DNA from: Petrolisthes cinctipes
Lineage: Eukaryota; Arthropoda; Malacostraca; Decapoda; Porcellanidae
Assembly (NCBI GenBank): GCA_033782935.1
Contig: JAWQEG010000004.1
Location: forward strand, 248,001-312,000
Direction: 5' to 3'
Length of the DNA: 64,000 bases
How positions within the stretch are numbered: the stretch's first letter is position 1; the number at the start of each line of letters is the position of its first letter. Positions 52,601 through 63,307 of the stretch are shown here, one piece after another. Both the position numbers and the translations under genes were made by a program. The notes under the pieces were generated by a model. The model saw only the letters and a program-made list of their open reading frames with translations, was not told where the DNA came from and ran no database searches.

Positions 52601-55600
52601 ATATCAAATTCTGACCCTAAACACCCGAAAATTCGATATTTTTGGGTCCCAGAAGCGATCTGTACATGCCTACTCTGTGCTAGAATGTTTTCAAAATATA
52701 GGCTCAAAACATGCTCAAAATCGATATTTTAGGTGCCCAAAAGTCGATATGTGCATGCATCTTCTGTACTCGTTTATATCTCAAATTCAAGCTCAAAACA
52801 CCCGAAAATTCGATATTTTGGGGTCCCAGAAGCGATCTGTACATGCCTACTCCGTGTTAGAGTATTTTCAAAATTCAGGCCTATAACATGTTGAAAATCG
52901 AAATTTTTGGTGCCCAAAGTCAATATGTGTATGCTTCTTCTATACTTGTTTATATCTCAAATTCATGCTCAAAACACCCGAAAATTCGATATTTTGGGGT
53001 CCCAGAAGCGATCTGTACATGCCTACTTAGTGCTAGAATATTTTCAAAATATAGGCTAAAAACATGCTAAAAATCGATATTTTAGGTACCAAAAAGTCGA
53101 TATCTCAAATTAAGGCCCAAAACACCCGAAAATTCGATATTTAGGGGTCCCAGAAGGGATCTGTACATGCCTATTCCGTGTTAGAGTATTTTCAAAATAC
53201 AGGCCAAAAACATACTGAAAATCGATCTTTTAGGTGCCCAAAGTCAATATGTGTATGCTTCTTCTATACTTGTTTATATCTCAAATTCATGCTCAAAACA
53301 CCCGAAAATTCGATATTTTGGGGTCCCAGAAGCGATCTGTACATGCCTACTCAGTGCTAGAATATTTTCAAAATATAGGCTCAAAACATGCTAAAAATCG
53401 ATATTTTAGGTGCGTAAAAACGATATCTCAAATTCAGTTCCAAAACACCCGAAAATTCGATATTTTGGGGTCCAAGAAGCGATCTGTACATGCCTACTCC
53501 GTGTTGGAGTATTTTCAAAATACAGGCCCAAAACATGCTCAAAATCGATGTTTTAGGTGCCCAAAAGTCGATATGTGCATGCATCTTCAGTACCCGTTTA
53601 TATCTCAAATTCAGGCTCAAAACACCCGAAAATTCGATATTTTGGGGTCAAAGAAGCGATCTGTACATGCCTACTCCGTGTTAGAGTATTTTCAAAATAC
53701 ATGCCCAAAACATGCTGAAAATCGATATATTAGATGCCCAAAGTCAATATGTGCATGTATCTTCTGTACCCGTTTATATCTCAAATTCAGGCTCAAAACA
53801 CCCGATAATTCAATATTTTGGGGTCCCAGAAGCAATCTGTACATGCCTACTCAGTGCTAGAATATTTTCAAAATATAGGCTAAAAACATGCTAAAAATCG
53901 ATATTTTAGGTGCCAAAAAGTCGATATCTCAAATTCAGTCCCGAAACACCCGAAAATTCGATATTTTGGGGTCCCAGAAGCGATCTGTACATGCCTACTC
54001 AGTGCTAGAATGTTTTAAAATATAGGCTCAAAACATGCTCAAAATCGATATTTTAGGTGCCCAAAAGTCGATATGTGCATGCATCTTCTGTACTCGTTTA
54101 TATCTCAAATTCAGGCTCAAAACACCCGAAAATTTGATATTTTGGGGTCCCAGAAGCAATCTGTACATGCCTACTCAGTGCTAGAATATTTTCAAAATAT
54201 AGGCTAAAAACATACTAAAAATCGATATTTTAGGTGCCAAAATCCCGATATCTCAAATTATGGCCCAAAACACCCGAAAATTCGATATTTAGGGGTCCCA
54301 GAAGCGATCTGTACATGCCTACTCCGTGTTATAGTATTTTCAAAATACAGGCCCAAAACATGCTCAAAATCGATGTTTTAGGTTCCAAAAAGTCGATATG
54401 TGCATGCATCTTCAGTACCCATTTATATCTCAAATTCAGGCTCAAAACACCCGAAAATTCGATATTTTGGGGTCCCAGAAGCGATCTGTACATGCCTACT
54501 CCGTGTTTGAGTATTTTCAAATTACAGGCCCAAAACATGCTGAAAATCGATAATTTAGGTGCCCAAAGTCAATATGTGCATGTATCTTCTGTACCCGTTT
54601 ATATCTCAAATTCAGGCTCAAAACACCCGAAAATTCAATATTTTGGGGTCCCAGAAGCAATCTGTACATGCCTACTCAGTGCTAGAATGTTTTAAAAATA
54701 TAGTCTCAAAACATGCTCAAAATCGATATTTTAGGTGCCCAAAAGTCGATATGTGCATGCATCTTCTGTACTCGTTTATATCTGAAATTCAAGCTCAAAA
54801 AACCCGAAAATTCGATATTTTGGGGTCCCAGAAGCGATCTGTACATGCCTACTCCGTGTTAGAGTATTTTCAAAATACAGGCCAAAAACATACTGAAAAT
54901 CGATCTTTTAGGTGCCCAAAAGTCGATATGTGCATGCATCTTCTGTACCCGTTTATATCTCAAATTTAGGCTCAAAACACCCGAAAAGTCAATATTTTGG
55001 GGTCCCAGAAGCAATCTGTACACGCCTACTCAGTGCTAGAATATTTTCAAAATATAGGCTAAAAACATGCTAAAAATCGATATTTTAGGTGCCAAAAAGT
55101 CGATATCTCAAATTCAGTCCCAAAACACCCGAAAATTCGATATTTAGGGGTCCCAGAAGGGATCTGTACATGCCTACTCCGTGTTAGAGTATTTTCAAAA
55201 TACAGGCCAAAAACATACTGAAAATCGATCTTTTAGGTGCCCAAAAGTCGATATGTGCATGCATCTTCTATACTCGTTTATATCTCAAATTCTGGCTCAA
55301 AACACCCGAAAATTCGATATTATGGGGTCCCAGAAGCGAACTGTACATGCCTACTCAATGCAAGAATGTTTTCAAAATATAGGCTCAAAACATGCTCAAA
55401 ATCGATATTTTAGGTGCCCAAAAGTCGATATGTGCATGCATCTTCTGTACTCGTTTATATCTCAAATTCAGGCTCAAAACACCCGAAAATTCGATATTTT
55501 GGGGTCCCAGAAGCGATCTGTACATGCCTACTCAGTGCTAGAATATTTTCAAAATATAGGCTCAAAACATGCTAAAAATCGATATTTTAGGTGCGTAAAG

Positions 55601-56921
55601 GCGATATCTCAAATTAAGGCCCAAAACACTCGAAAATTCGATATTTAATGGTCCCAGAAGCGATCTGTACATGCCTACTCCGTGTTAGAGTATTTTCAAG
55701 ATACAGGCCCAAAACATGCTCAAAATCGATCTCTTAGTTGCCCAAAAGTCGATATGTGCATTCATCTTCAGTACCCGTTTATATCTCAAATTCAGGCTCA
55801 AAACACCCGAAAATTTGATATTTTAGGGTCCCAGAAGCGATCTGTACATGCCTACTCCTTATTAGAGTATTTTCAAAATACATGCCCAAAACATGCTGAA
55901 AATCGATATTTTAGATGCCAAAAGTCAATATGTGCATGTATCTTCTGTACCCTTATATATCTTAAATTCAGGCTCAAAACACCCGAAAAGTCAATATTTT
56001 GGGGTCCCAGAAGCAATCTGTACATGCCTACTCAGTGCTAGAATATTTTCAAAATATATGCCAAAAACATGCTAAAAATCGATATTTTAGGTGCCAAAAA
56101 GTCGATATCTCAAATTAAGGCCCAAAACACCCGAAAATTCGATATTTAGGGGTCCCAGAAGCGATCTGTACATGCCTACTCCGTGTTAGAGTATTTTCAA
56201 AATACAGGCCAAAAACATACTGAAAATCGATCTTTTAGGTGCTTAAAAGTCGATATGTGCATGCATCTTCAGTACCCGTTTATATATCAAATTCTGACCC
56301 TAAACACCCGAAAATTCGATATTTTTGGGTCCCAGAAGCGATCTGTACATGCCTACTCTGTGCTAGAATGTTTTCAAAATATAGGCTCAAAACATGCTCA
56401 AAATCGATATTTTAGGTGCCCAAAAGTCGATATGTGCATGCATCTTCTGTACTCGTTTATATCTCAAATTCAAGCTCAAAACACCCGAAAATTCGATATT
56501 TTGGGGTCCCAGAAGCGATCTGTACATGCCTACTCCGTGTTAGAGTATTTTCAAAATTCAGGCCTATAACATGTTGAAAATCGAAATTTTTGGTGCCCAA
56601 AGTCAATATGTGTATGCTTCTTCTATACTTGTTTATATCTCAAATTCATGCTCAAAACACCCGAAAATTCGATATTTTGGGGTCCCAGAAGCGATCTGTA
56701 CATGCCTACTTAGTGCTAGAATATTTTCAAAATATAGGCTAAAAACATGCTAAAAATCGATATTTTAGGTACCAAAAAGTCGATATCTCAAATTAAGGCC
56801 CAAAACACCCGAAAATTCGATATTTAGGGGTCCCAGAAGGGATCTGTACATGCCTATTCCGTGTTAGAGTATTTTCAAAATACAGGCCAAAAACATACTG
56901 AAAATCGATCTTTTAGGTGCC
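49661..56921 (+). repeat. Near-identical duplication, 3,683-bp spacing
   Basis: About 49,661-53,238 matches 53,344-56,921 with a shift of 3,683 bp. By eye I found only about five substitutions in ~3.6 kb (for example CATGC/CATAC at 50,529/54,212 and GTGCC/GTTCC at 50,701/54,384). This is among the most recent large duplications in the window. Shared rare variants include AAATCCCGATATC, GTGTTTGAGTATT and CTCAATGCAAG. Confidence 0.92.
53236..53345 (+). repeat. Template-switch-like patch at duplication join
   Basis: Between the two 3,683-bp copies lies a ~105-bp stretch matching 52,912-53,020 at 324-bp spacing (GTGTATGCTTCTTCTATAC, TTCATGCTC). An LB2 monomer changes into this LC2 sequence at about 53,236, and the sequence changes again into the start of the second copy at about 53,344. 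Confidence 0.75.
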
Positions 56922-58122
56922 CAAAAGTCGATATGTGCATGCACTTTCAGTACCCGTTTATATCTCAAATTCTGGCCCTAAACACCCGAAAATTCGATAT
57001 TTTGGGTTCCCAGAAGCGATCTGTACATGCCTACTCAGTGCTAGAATATTTTCAAAATATAGGCTCAAAACATGCTAAAAATCGATATTTTAGGTGCGTA
57101 AATGCGATATCTCAAATTAAGGCCCAAAACACCCGAAAATTCGATATTTAATGCTCCCAGAAGCGATCTGTACATGCCTACTCCGTGTTAGAGTATTTTC
57201 AAAATACAGGAAAAAAACATGTTCAAAATCGATGTTTTAGGTGCCAAAAAGTCGATATGTGCATGCACTTTCAGTACCCGTTTATATCTCAAATTCTGGC
57301 CCTAAACACCCGAAAATTCGATATTTTGGGGTCCCAGAAGCGATCTGTACATGCCTACTCCGTGTTAGAGTATTTTTAAAATTCTGGCCCAAAACATGCT
57401 GAAAATCGATATTTTAGGTGCCCAAAGTCAATATGTGTATGCATCTTCTATACTCGTTTATATCTCAACTTCAGGCTCAAAACACCCGAAAAGTCAATAT
57501 TTTGGGGTCCCAGAAGCAATCTGTACACGCCTACTCAGTGCTAGAATATTTTCAAAATATATGCTAAAAACATGCTAAAAATCGATATTTTAGGTGCCAA
57601 AAAGTCGATATCTCAAATTCAGTCCCAAAACACCCGAAAATTCGATATTTAGGGGTCCCAGAAGGGATCTGTACATGCCTACTCCGTGTTAGAGTATTTT
57701 CAAAATACAGGCCAAAAACATACTGAAAATCGATCTTTTAGGTGCCCAAAAGTCGATATGTGCATGCATCTTCTGTACCCGTTTATATCTCAAATTCTGG
57801 CCCTAAACACCCAAAAATTCGATATTTTGGGGTCCCAGAAGCGATCTGTACATGCCTACTCAGTGCTAGAATATTTTCAAAATATAGGCTCAAAACATGC
57901 TAAAAATCGATATTATAGGTGCGTAAAGGCGATATCTCAAATTAAGGCCCAAAACACCCGAAAATTCGATATTTAATGGTCCCAGAAGCGATCTGTACAT
58001 GCCTACTCCGTGTTAGAGTATTTTCAAAATACAGGCCCAAAACATGCTCAAAATCGATGTTTTAGGTGCCAAAAAGTCGATATGTGCATGCACTTTCAGT
58101 ACCCGTTTATATCTCAAATTCT

Positions 58123-58298
58123 GGCCCTAAACACCCGAAAATTAGATATTTTGGGGTCCCAGAAGCGATCTGTACATGCCTACTCCGTGTTAGAGTATTT
58201 TAAAAATTCAGGCCCAAAACATGCTGAAAATCGATATTTTTGGTGCCCAAAGTCAATATGTGTATGCATCTTCTATACTCGTTTATATCTCAAATTCA
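58123..58298 (+). repeat. Example monomer LC2 (176 bp)
   Basis: Long subfamily C2. It shares GCCCAAAGTCAATATGTG with LC1 but has GTGTATGCATCTTCTATAC and ATTTTTGGTGCCC. Its dyad is broken (TATTTTAAAAATTC or TATTTTCAAAATTC). A further mutated branch has CCTATAACATGTTG and ATCGAAATTTTTGG and occurs in both arms. Confidence 0.85.
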
Positions 58299-59124
58299 GG
58301 CTCAAAACACCCGAAAATTCGATATTATGGGGTCCCAGAAGCGAACGGTACATGCCTACTCAATGCAAGAATGTTTTCAAAATATAGGCTCAAAACATGC
58401 TCAAAATCGATATTTTAGGTGCCCAAAAGTCGATATGTGCATGCATCTTCTGTACTCGTTTATATCTCAAATTCAGGCTCAAAACACCCGAAAATTAGAT
58501 ATTTTGGGGTCCCAGAAGCGATCTGTACATGCCTACTCAGTGCTAGAATATTTTCAAAATATAGGCTCAAAACATGCTAAAAATCGATATTTTAGGTGTG
58601 TAAAGGCGATATCTCAAATTCAGGCCCAAAACACCCGAAAATTCGATATTTAATGGTCCCAGAAGCGATCTGTACATGCCTACTCCGTGTTAGAGTATTT
58701 TCAAAATACAGGCCAAAAACATACTGAAAATCGATCTTTTAGGTGCTTAAAAGTCGATATGTGCATGCATCTTCTGTACTCGTTTATATCTGAAATTCAA
58801 GCTCAAAAAACCCGAAAATTCGATATTTTGGGGTCCCAGAAGCGATCTGTACATGCCTACTCCGTGTTAGAGTATTTTCAAAATACAGGCCAAAAACATA
58901 CTGAAAATCGATCTTTTAGGTGCCCAAAAGTCGATATGTGCATGCATCTTCTGTACTCGTTTATATCTCAAATTTAGGCTCAAAACACCCGAAAAGTCAA
59001 TATTTTGGGGTCCCAGAAGCAATCTGTACACGCCTACTCAGTGCTAGAATATTTTCAAAATATATGCTAAAAACATGCTAAAAATCGATATTTTAGGTGC
59101 CAAAAAGTCGATATCTCAAATTCA

Positions 59125-59301
59125 GTCCCAAAACACCCGAAAATTCGATATTTAGGGGTCCCAGAAGGGATCTGTACATGCCTACTCCGTGTTAGAGTAT
59201 TTTCAAAATACAGGCCAAAAACATACTGAAAATCGATCTTTTAGGTGCCCAAAAGTCGATATGTGCATGCATCTTCTGTACCCGTTTATATCTCAAATTC
59301 T
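59125..59301 (+). repeat. Example monomer LB2 (177 bp)
   Basis: Long subfamily B2. Diagnostic bases are CAGGCCAAAAACATACTG, AAAATCGATCTTTTAGG, and a following half that begins TGGCCCTAAACACCC. It has the same B dyad as LB1. Forms with GATGTTTTATGTGCCC are a branch found at 32-43 kb. Confidence 0.88.
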
Positions 59302-59448
59302 GGCCCTAAACAACCAAAAATTCGATATTTTGGGGTCCCAGAAGCGATCTGTACATGCCTACTCAGTGCTAGAATATTTTCAAAATATAGGCTCAAAACA
59401 TGCTAAAAATCGATATTATAGGTGCGTAAAGGCGATATCTCAAATTAA

Positions 59449-59625
59449 GGCCCAAAACACCCGAAAATTCGATATTTAATGGTCCCAGAAGCGATCTGTA
59501 CATGCCTACTCCGTGTTAGAGTATTTTCAAAATACAGGCCCAAAACATGCTCAAAATCGATGTTTTAGGTGCCAAAAAGTCGATATGTGCATGCACTTTC
59601 AGTACCCGTTTATATCTCAAATTCT
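59449..59625 (+). repeat. Example monomer LB1 (177 bp)
   Basis: Long subfamily B1. Diagnostic bases are CCGTGTTAGAGTATTTTC, CAGGCCCAAAACATGCTC, TCGATGTTTTAGGTGCC and AAAAAGTCGATATGTG. It carries the B dyad GTATTTTCAAAATAC. It often follows an S monomer. Confidence 0.88.
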
Positions 59626-60803
59626 GGCCCTAAACACCCGAAAATTAGATATTTTGGGGTCCCAGAAGCGATCTGTACATGCCTACTCCGTGTTAGAGTA
59701 TTTTAAAAATTCAGGCCCAAAACATTCTGAAAATCGATATTTTTGGTGCCCAAAGTCAATATGTGTATGCATCTTCTATACTCGTTTATATCTCAAATTC
59801 AGGCTCAAAACACCCGAAAATTCGATATTATGGGGTCCCAGAAGCGAACGGTACATGCCTACTCAATGCAAGAATGTTTTCAAAATATAGGCTCAAAACA
59901 TGCTCAAAATCGATATTTTAGGTGCCCAAAAGTCGATATGTGCATGCATCTTCTGTACTCGTTTATATCTCAAATTCAGGCTCAAAACACCCGAAAATTC
60001 GATATTTTGGGGTCCCAGAAGCGATCTGTACATGCCTACTCAGTGCTAGAATATTTTCAAAATGTAGGCTCAAAACATGGTAAAAATCGATATTTTAGGT
60101 GCGTAAAGGCGATATCTCAAATTAAGGCCCAAAACACCCGAAAATTCGATATTTAATGGTCCCAGAAGCGATCTGTACATGCCTACTCCGTGTTAGAGTA
60201 TTTTCAAGATACAGGCCCAAAACATGCTCAAAATCGATCTCTTAGTTGCCCAAAAGTCGATATGTGCATTCATCTTCAGTACCCGTTTATATCTCAAATT
60301 CCGGCTCAAAACACCCGAAAATTTGATATTTTGGAGTCCCAGAAGCGATCTGTACATGCCTACTCCTTATTAGAGTATTTTCAAAATACATGCCCAAAAC
60401 ATGCTGAAAATCGATATTTTAGATGCCAAAAGTCAATATGTGCATGTATCTTCTGTACCCTTATATATCTTAAATTCAGGCTCAAAACACCCGAAAAGTC
60501 AATATTTTGGGGTCCCAGAAGCAATCTGTACATGCCTACTCAGTGCTAGAATATTTTCAAAATATATGCCAAAAACATGCTAAAAATCGATATTTTAGGT
60601 GCCAAAAAGTCGATATCTCAAATTAAGGCCCAAAACTCCCGAAAATTCGATATTTAGGGGTCCCAGAAGCGATCTGTACATGCCTACTCCGTGTTAGAGT
60701 ATTTTCAAAATACAGGCCAAAAACATACTGAAAATCGATCTTTTAGGTGCTTAAAAGTCGATATGTGCATGCATCTTCAGTACCCGTTTATATATCAAAT
60801 TCT

Positions 60804-60891
60804 GACCCTAAACACACGAAAATTCGATATTTTTGGGTCCCAGAAGCGATCTGTACATGCCTACTCTGTGCTAGAATGTTTTCAAAATATA
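60804..60891 (+). repeat. Half-monomer 1 (88 bp) of LA example
   Basis: First half of the L monomer. Aligned end to end with half 2 (60,892-60,980) it needs only a single-base gap. In consensus form the two halves share GGCTCAAAAC at the start, TCGATATTTT at bases 21-30, CCCA near base 36, AAG-CGAT near base 41, CATGC near base 53 and CAAAT/AAAT-A near the end. I count about 62 of 88 identical positions by eye. This half carries the dyad. Confidence 0.8.
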
Positions 60892-60980
60892 GGCTCAAAA
60901 CATGCTCAAAATCGATATTTTAGGTGCCCAAAAGTCGATATGTGCATGCATCTTCTGTACTCGTTTATATCTCAAATTCA
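60892..60980 (+). repeat. Half-monomer 2 (89 bp) of LA example
   Basis: Second half of the L monomer, homologous to half 1. It carries the perfect 8-bp palindrome TGCATGCA and the 29-bp block that is missing from S monomers. The counterpart of the half-1 dyad here (TATATCTCAAATTCA) has lost its symmetry. Confidence 0.8.
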
Positions 60981-62659
60981 AGCTCAAAACACCCGAAAAT
61001 TCGATATTTTGGGGTCCCAGAAGCGATCTGTACATGCCTACTCCGTGTTAGAGTATTTTCAAAATTCAGGCCTATAACATGTTGAAAATCGAAATTTTTG
61101 GTGCCCAAAGTCAATATGTGTATGCTTCTTCTATACTTGTTTATATCTCAAATTCAGGCTCAAAACACCCGAAAATTCGATATTTTGGGGTCCCAGAAGC
61201 GATCTGTACATGCCTACTTAGTGCTAGAATATTTTCAAAATATAGGCTAAAAACATGCTAAAAATCGATATTTTAGGTACCAAAAAGTCGATATCTCAAA
61301 TTAAGGCCCAAAACACCCGAAAATTCGATATTTAGGGGTCCCAGAAGGGATCTGTACATGCCTATTCCGTGTTAGAGTATTTTCAAAATACAGGCCAAAA
61401 ACATACTGAAAATCGATCTTTTAGGTGCCCAAAAGTCGATATGTGCATGCACTTTCAGTACCCGTTTATATCTCAAATTCTGGCCCTAAACACCCGAAAA
61501 TTCGATATTTTGGGTTCCCAGAAGCGATCTGTACATGCCTACTCAGTGCTAGAATATTTTCAAAATATAGGCTCAAAACATGCTAAAAATCGATATTTTA
61601 GGTGCGTAAATGCGATATCTCAAATTAAGGCCCAAAACACCCGAAAATTCGATATTTAATGGTCCCAGAAGCGATCTGTACATGCCTACTCCGTGTTAGA
61701 GTATTTTCAAAATACAGGAAAAAAACATGTTCAAAATCGATGTTTTAGGTGCCAAAAAGTCGATATGTGCATGCACTTTCAGTACCCGTTTATATCTCAA
61801 ATTCTGGCCCTAAACACCCGAAAATTCGATATTTTGGGGTCCCAGAAGCGATCTGTACATGCCTACTCCGTGTTAGAGTATTTTTAAAATTCTGGCCCAA
61901 AACATGCTGAAAATCGATATTTTAGGTGCCCAAAGTCAATATGTGTATGCATCTTCTATACTCGTTTATATCTCAACTTCAGGCTCAAAACACCCGAAAA
62001 TTCGATATTTTGGGGTCCCAGAAGCGAACTGTACATGCCTACTCAATGCAAGAATGTTTTCAAAATATTGGCTCAGAACATGCTCAAAATCGATATTTTA
62101 GGTGCCCAAACGTCGATATGTGCATGCATCTTCTGTACTCGTTTATATCTCAAATTCAGGCTCAAAACACCCGAAAATTCGATATTTTGGGGTCCCAGAA
62201 GCGATCTGTACATGCCTACTCAGTGCTAGAATATTTTCAAAATATAGGCTCAAAACATGCTAAAAATCGATATTTTAGGTGTGTAAAGGCGATATCTCAA
62301 ATTCATGCCCAAAACACCCGAAAATTCGATATTTTGGGGTCCCAGAAGCGATCTTTACATGCCTACTCCGTGTTAGAGTATTTTCAAAATACAGGCCAAA
62401 AACATACTGAAAATCGATCTTTTAGGTGCTTAAAAGTCGATATATGCATGCATCTTCTGTACCCGTTTATATCTCAAATTCTGGCCCTAAACACCCGAAA
62501 ATTCGATATTTTTGGGTCCCAGAAGCGATCTGTACATGCCTACTCAGTGCTAGAATGTTTTCAAAATATAGGCTCAAAACATGCTCAAAATCGATATTTT
62601 AGGTTCCAAAAAGTAGATATGTGCATGCATCTTCTGTACTCGTTTATATCTCAAATTCA

Positions 62660-62806
62660 AGCTCAAAACACCCGAAAATTCGATATTTTGGGGTCCCAGA
62701 AGCGATCTGTACATGCCTACTCAGTGCTAGAATATTTTCAAAATATAGGCTCAAAACATGCTAAAAATCGATATTTTAGGTGCGTAAAGGCGATATCTCA
62801 AATTCA
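62660..62806 (+). repeat. Example monomer S1 (147 bp)
   Basis: Short subfamily 1. Its diagnostic bases are GCTAAAAATCG in the second half followed by GGTGCGTAAAGGCGATATC. It lacks the 29-bp TGCATGCA-containing block of L monomers. The dyad is of the A type, ATATTTTCAAAATAT. In many HORs S1 follows an LA monomer and precedes a B- or C-type L monomer. A variant of the S1/LB junction carries TTTAATGGTCCC instead of TTTAGGGGTCCC or TTTTGGGGTCCC. Confidence 0.9.
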
Positions 62807-62982
62807 GGCCCAAAACACCCGAAAATTCGATATTTTGGGGTCCCAGAAGCGATCTGTACATGCCTACTCAGTGTTAGAGTATTTTCAAAATACAGGCCCA
62901 AAACATTCTGAAAATCGATATTTTAGATGCCCAAAGTCAATATGTGCATGTATCTTCTGTACCCGTTTATATCTCAAATTCA
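62807..62982 (+). repeat. Example monomer LC1 (176 bp)
   Basis: Long subfamily C1. Diagnostic bases are CTGAAAATCGATATTTTAGA followed by TGCCCAAAGTCAATATGTGC, one A fewer than L177 and with CpG changed to CpA (GTCAAT for GTCGAT). Half 1 is 62,807-62,894 and half 2 is 62,895-62,982. Most copies have CATGCCC after the dyad. Confidence 0.88.
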
Positions 62983-63159
62983 GTCTCAAAACACCCGAAA
63001 ATTCGATATTTTGGGGTCCCAGAAGCGATCTGTACATGCCTACTCCGTGTTAGAGTATTTTCAAAATACAGGCCCAAAAACATGCTGAAAATCGATAATT
63101 TAGATGCCCAAAGTCAATATGTGCATGTATCTTCTGTACCCGTTTATATCTCAAATTCA

Positions 63160-63307
63160 GGCTCAAAACACCCGAAAATTCAATATTTTGGGGTCCCAGA
63201 AGCAATCTGTACATGCCTACTCAGTGCTAGAATATTTTCAAAATATAGGCTAAAAACATGCTAAAAATCGATATTTTAGGTGCCAAAAAGTCGATATCTC
63301 AAATTCA
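63160..63307 (+). repeat. Example monomer S2 (148 bp)
   Basis: Short subfamily 2. It shares GCTAAAAATCG with S1 but reads GGTGCCAAAAAGTCGATATC, one base longer. This equals the LB1 sequence at the same place minus the 29-bp block, so S2 looks like the more direct deletion product. It usually follows a CpG-to-CpA variant of the first half (AGCAATCTG instead of AGCGATCTG). Confidence 0.9.

Larger units (their letters stand above)
57488..60205 (+). repeat. 9-mer HOR pair, 1,503-bp spacing
   Basis: About 57,488-58,700 matches 58,991-60,205 with a shift of 1,503 bp. Shared variants are CCGAAAAGTCAATATTTTGG, TACACGCCTAC, GATATTATAGGTGCG and GCGAACGGTAC. The period matches the left-arm 9-mer (1,501-1,502 bp). 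Confidence 0.87.
60804..60980 (+). repeat. Example monomer LA (177 bp)
   Basis: Long subfamily A. Diagnostic bases are GCTAGAATGTTTTC (one dyad arm changed), GCTCAAAATCGATATTTT and GCCCAAAAGTCGATATGTG. Half 1 is 60,804-60,891 (88 bp) and half 2 is 60,892-60,980 (89 bp); both start GGCTCAAAAC or its close variant and then carry TCGATATTTT about 20 bases in. The 29-bp block absent from S monomers is 60,942-60,970, flanked by ATAT at 60,938-60,941 with a second ATAT forming its last four bases. Confidence 0.9.
55265..61996 (+). repeat. Repeat pair at 4,508-bp spacing
   Basis: About 55,265-57,488 matches 59,773-61,996 with a shift of 4,508 bp, close to three 1,503-bp units. Copies share TTCAAGATACAGG, CTCTTAGTTGCCC, CCTTATATATCTT and CCTATAACATG. 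Few substitutions were seen (for example CGCCTACT... contexts and TGCTCCC/TGGTCCC at 57,152/61,660). Confidence 0.85.

Noticed and set aside
60804..60980. CENP-B box
   Set aside because: The closest place, around CCCGAAAATTCGAT, has CG dinucleotides one base too close together and ATCG instead of TTCG compared with the NTTCGNNNNANNCGGGN pattern. It is a near miss only.
61926..63053. 375-codon open frame (and over 150 shorter ones) as protein-coding genes
   Set aside because: They begin at arbitrary ATGs in the satellite, overlap in two frames, end when a 176- or 148-bp monomer shifts the frame, and have no codon-position pattern, conserved domain or gene-like flanks. They are shadows of the tandem repeat.
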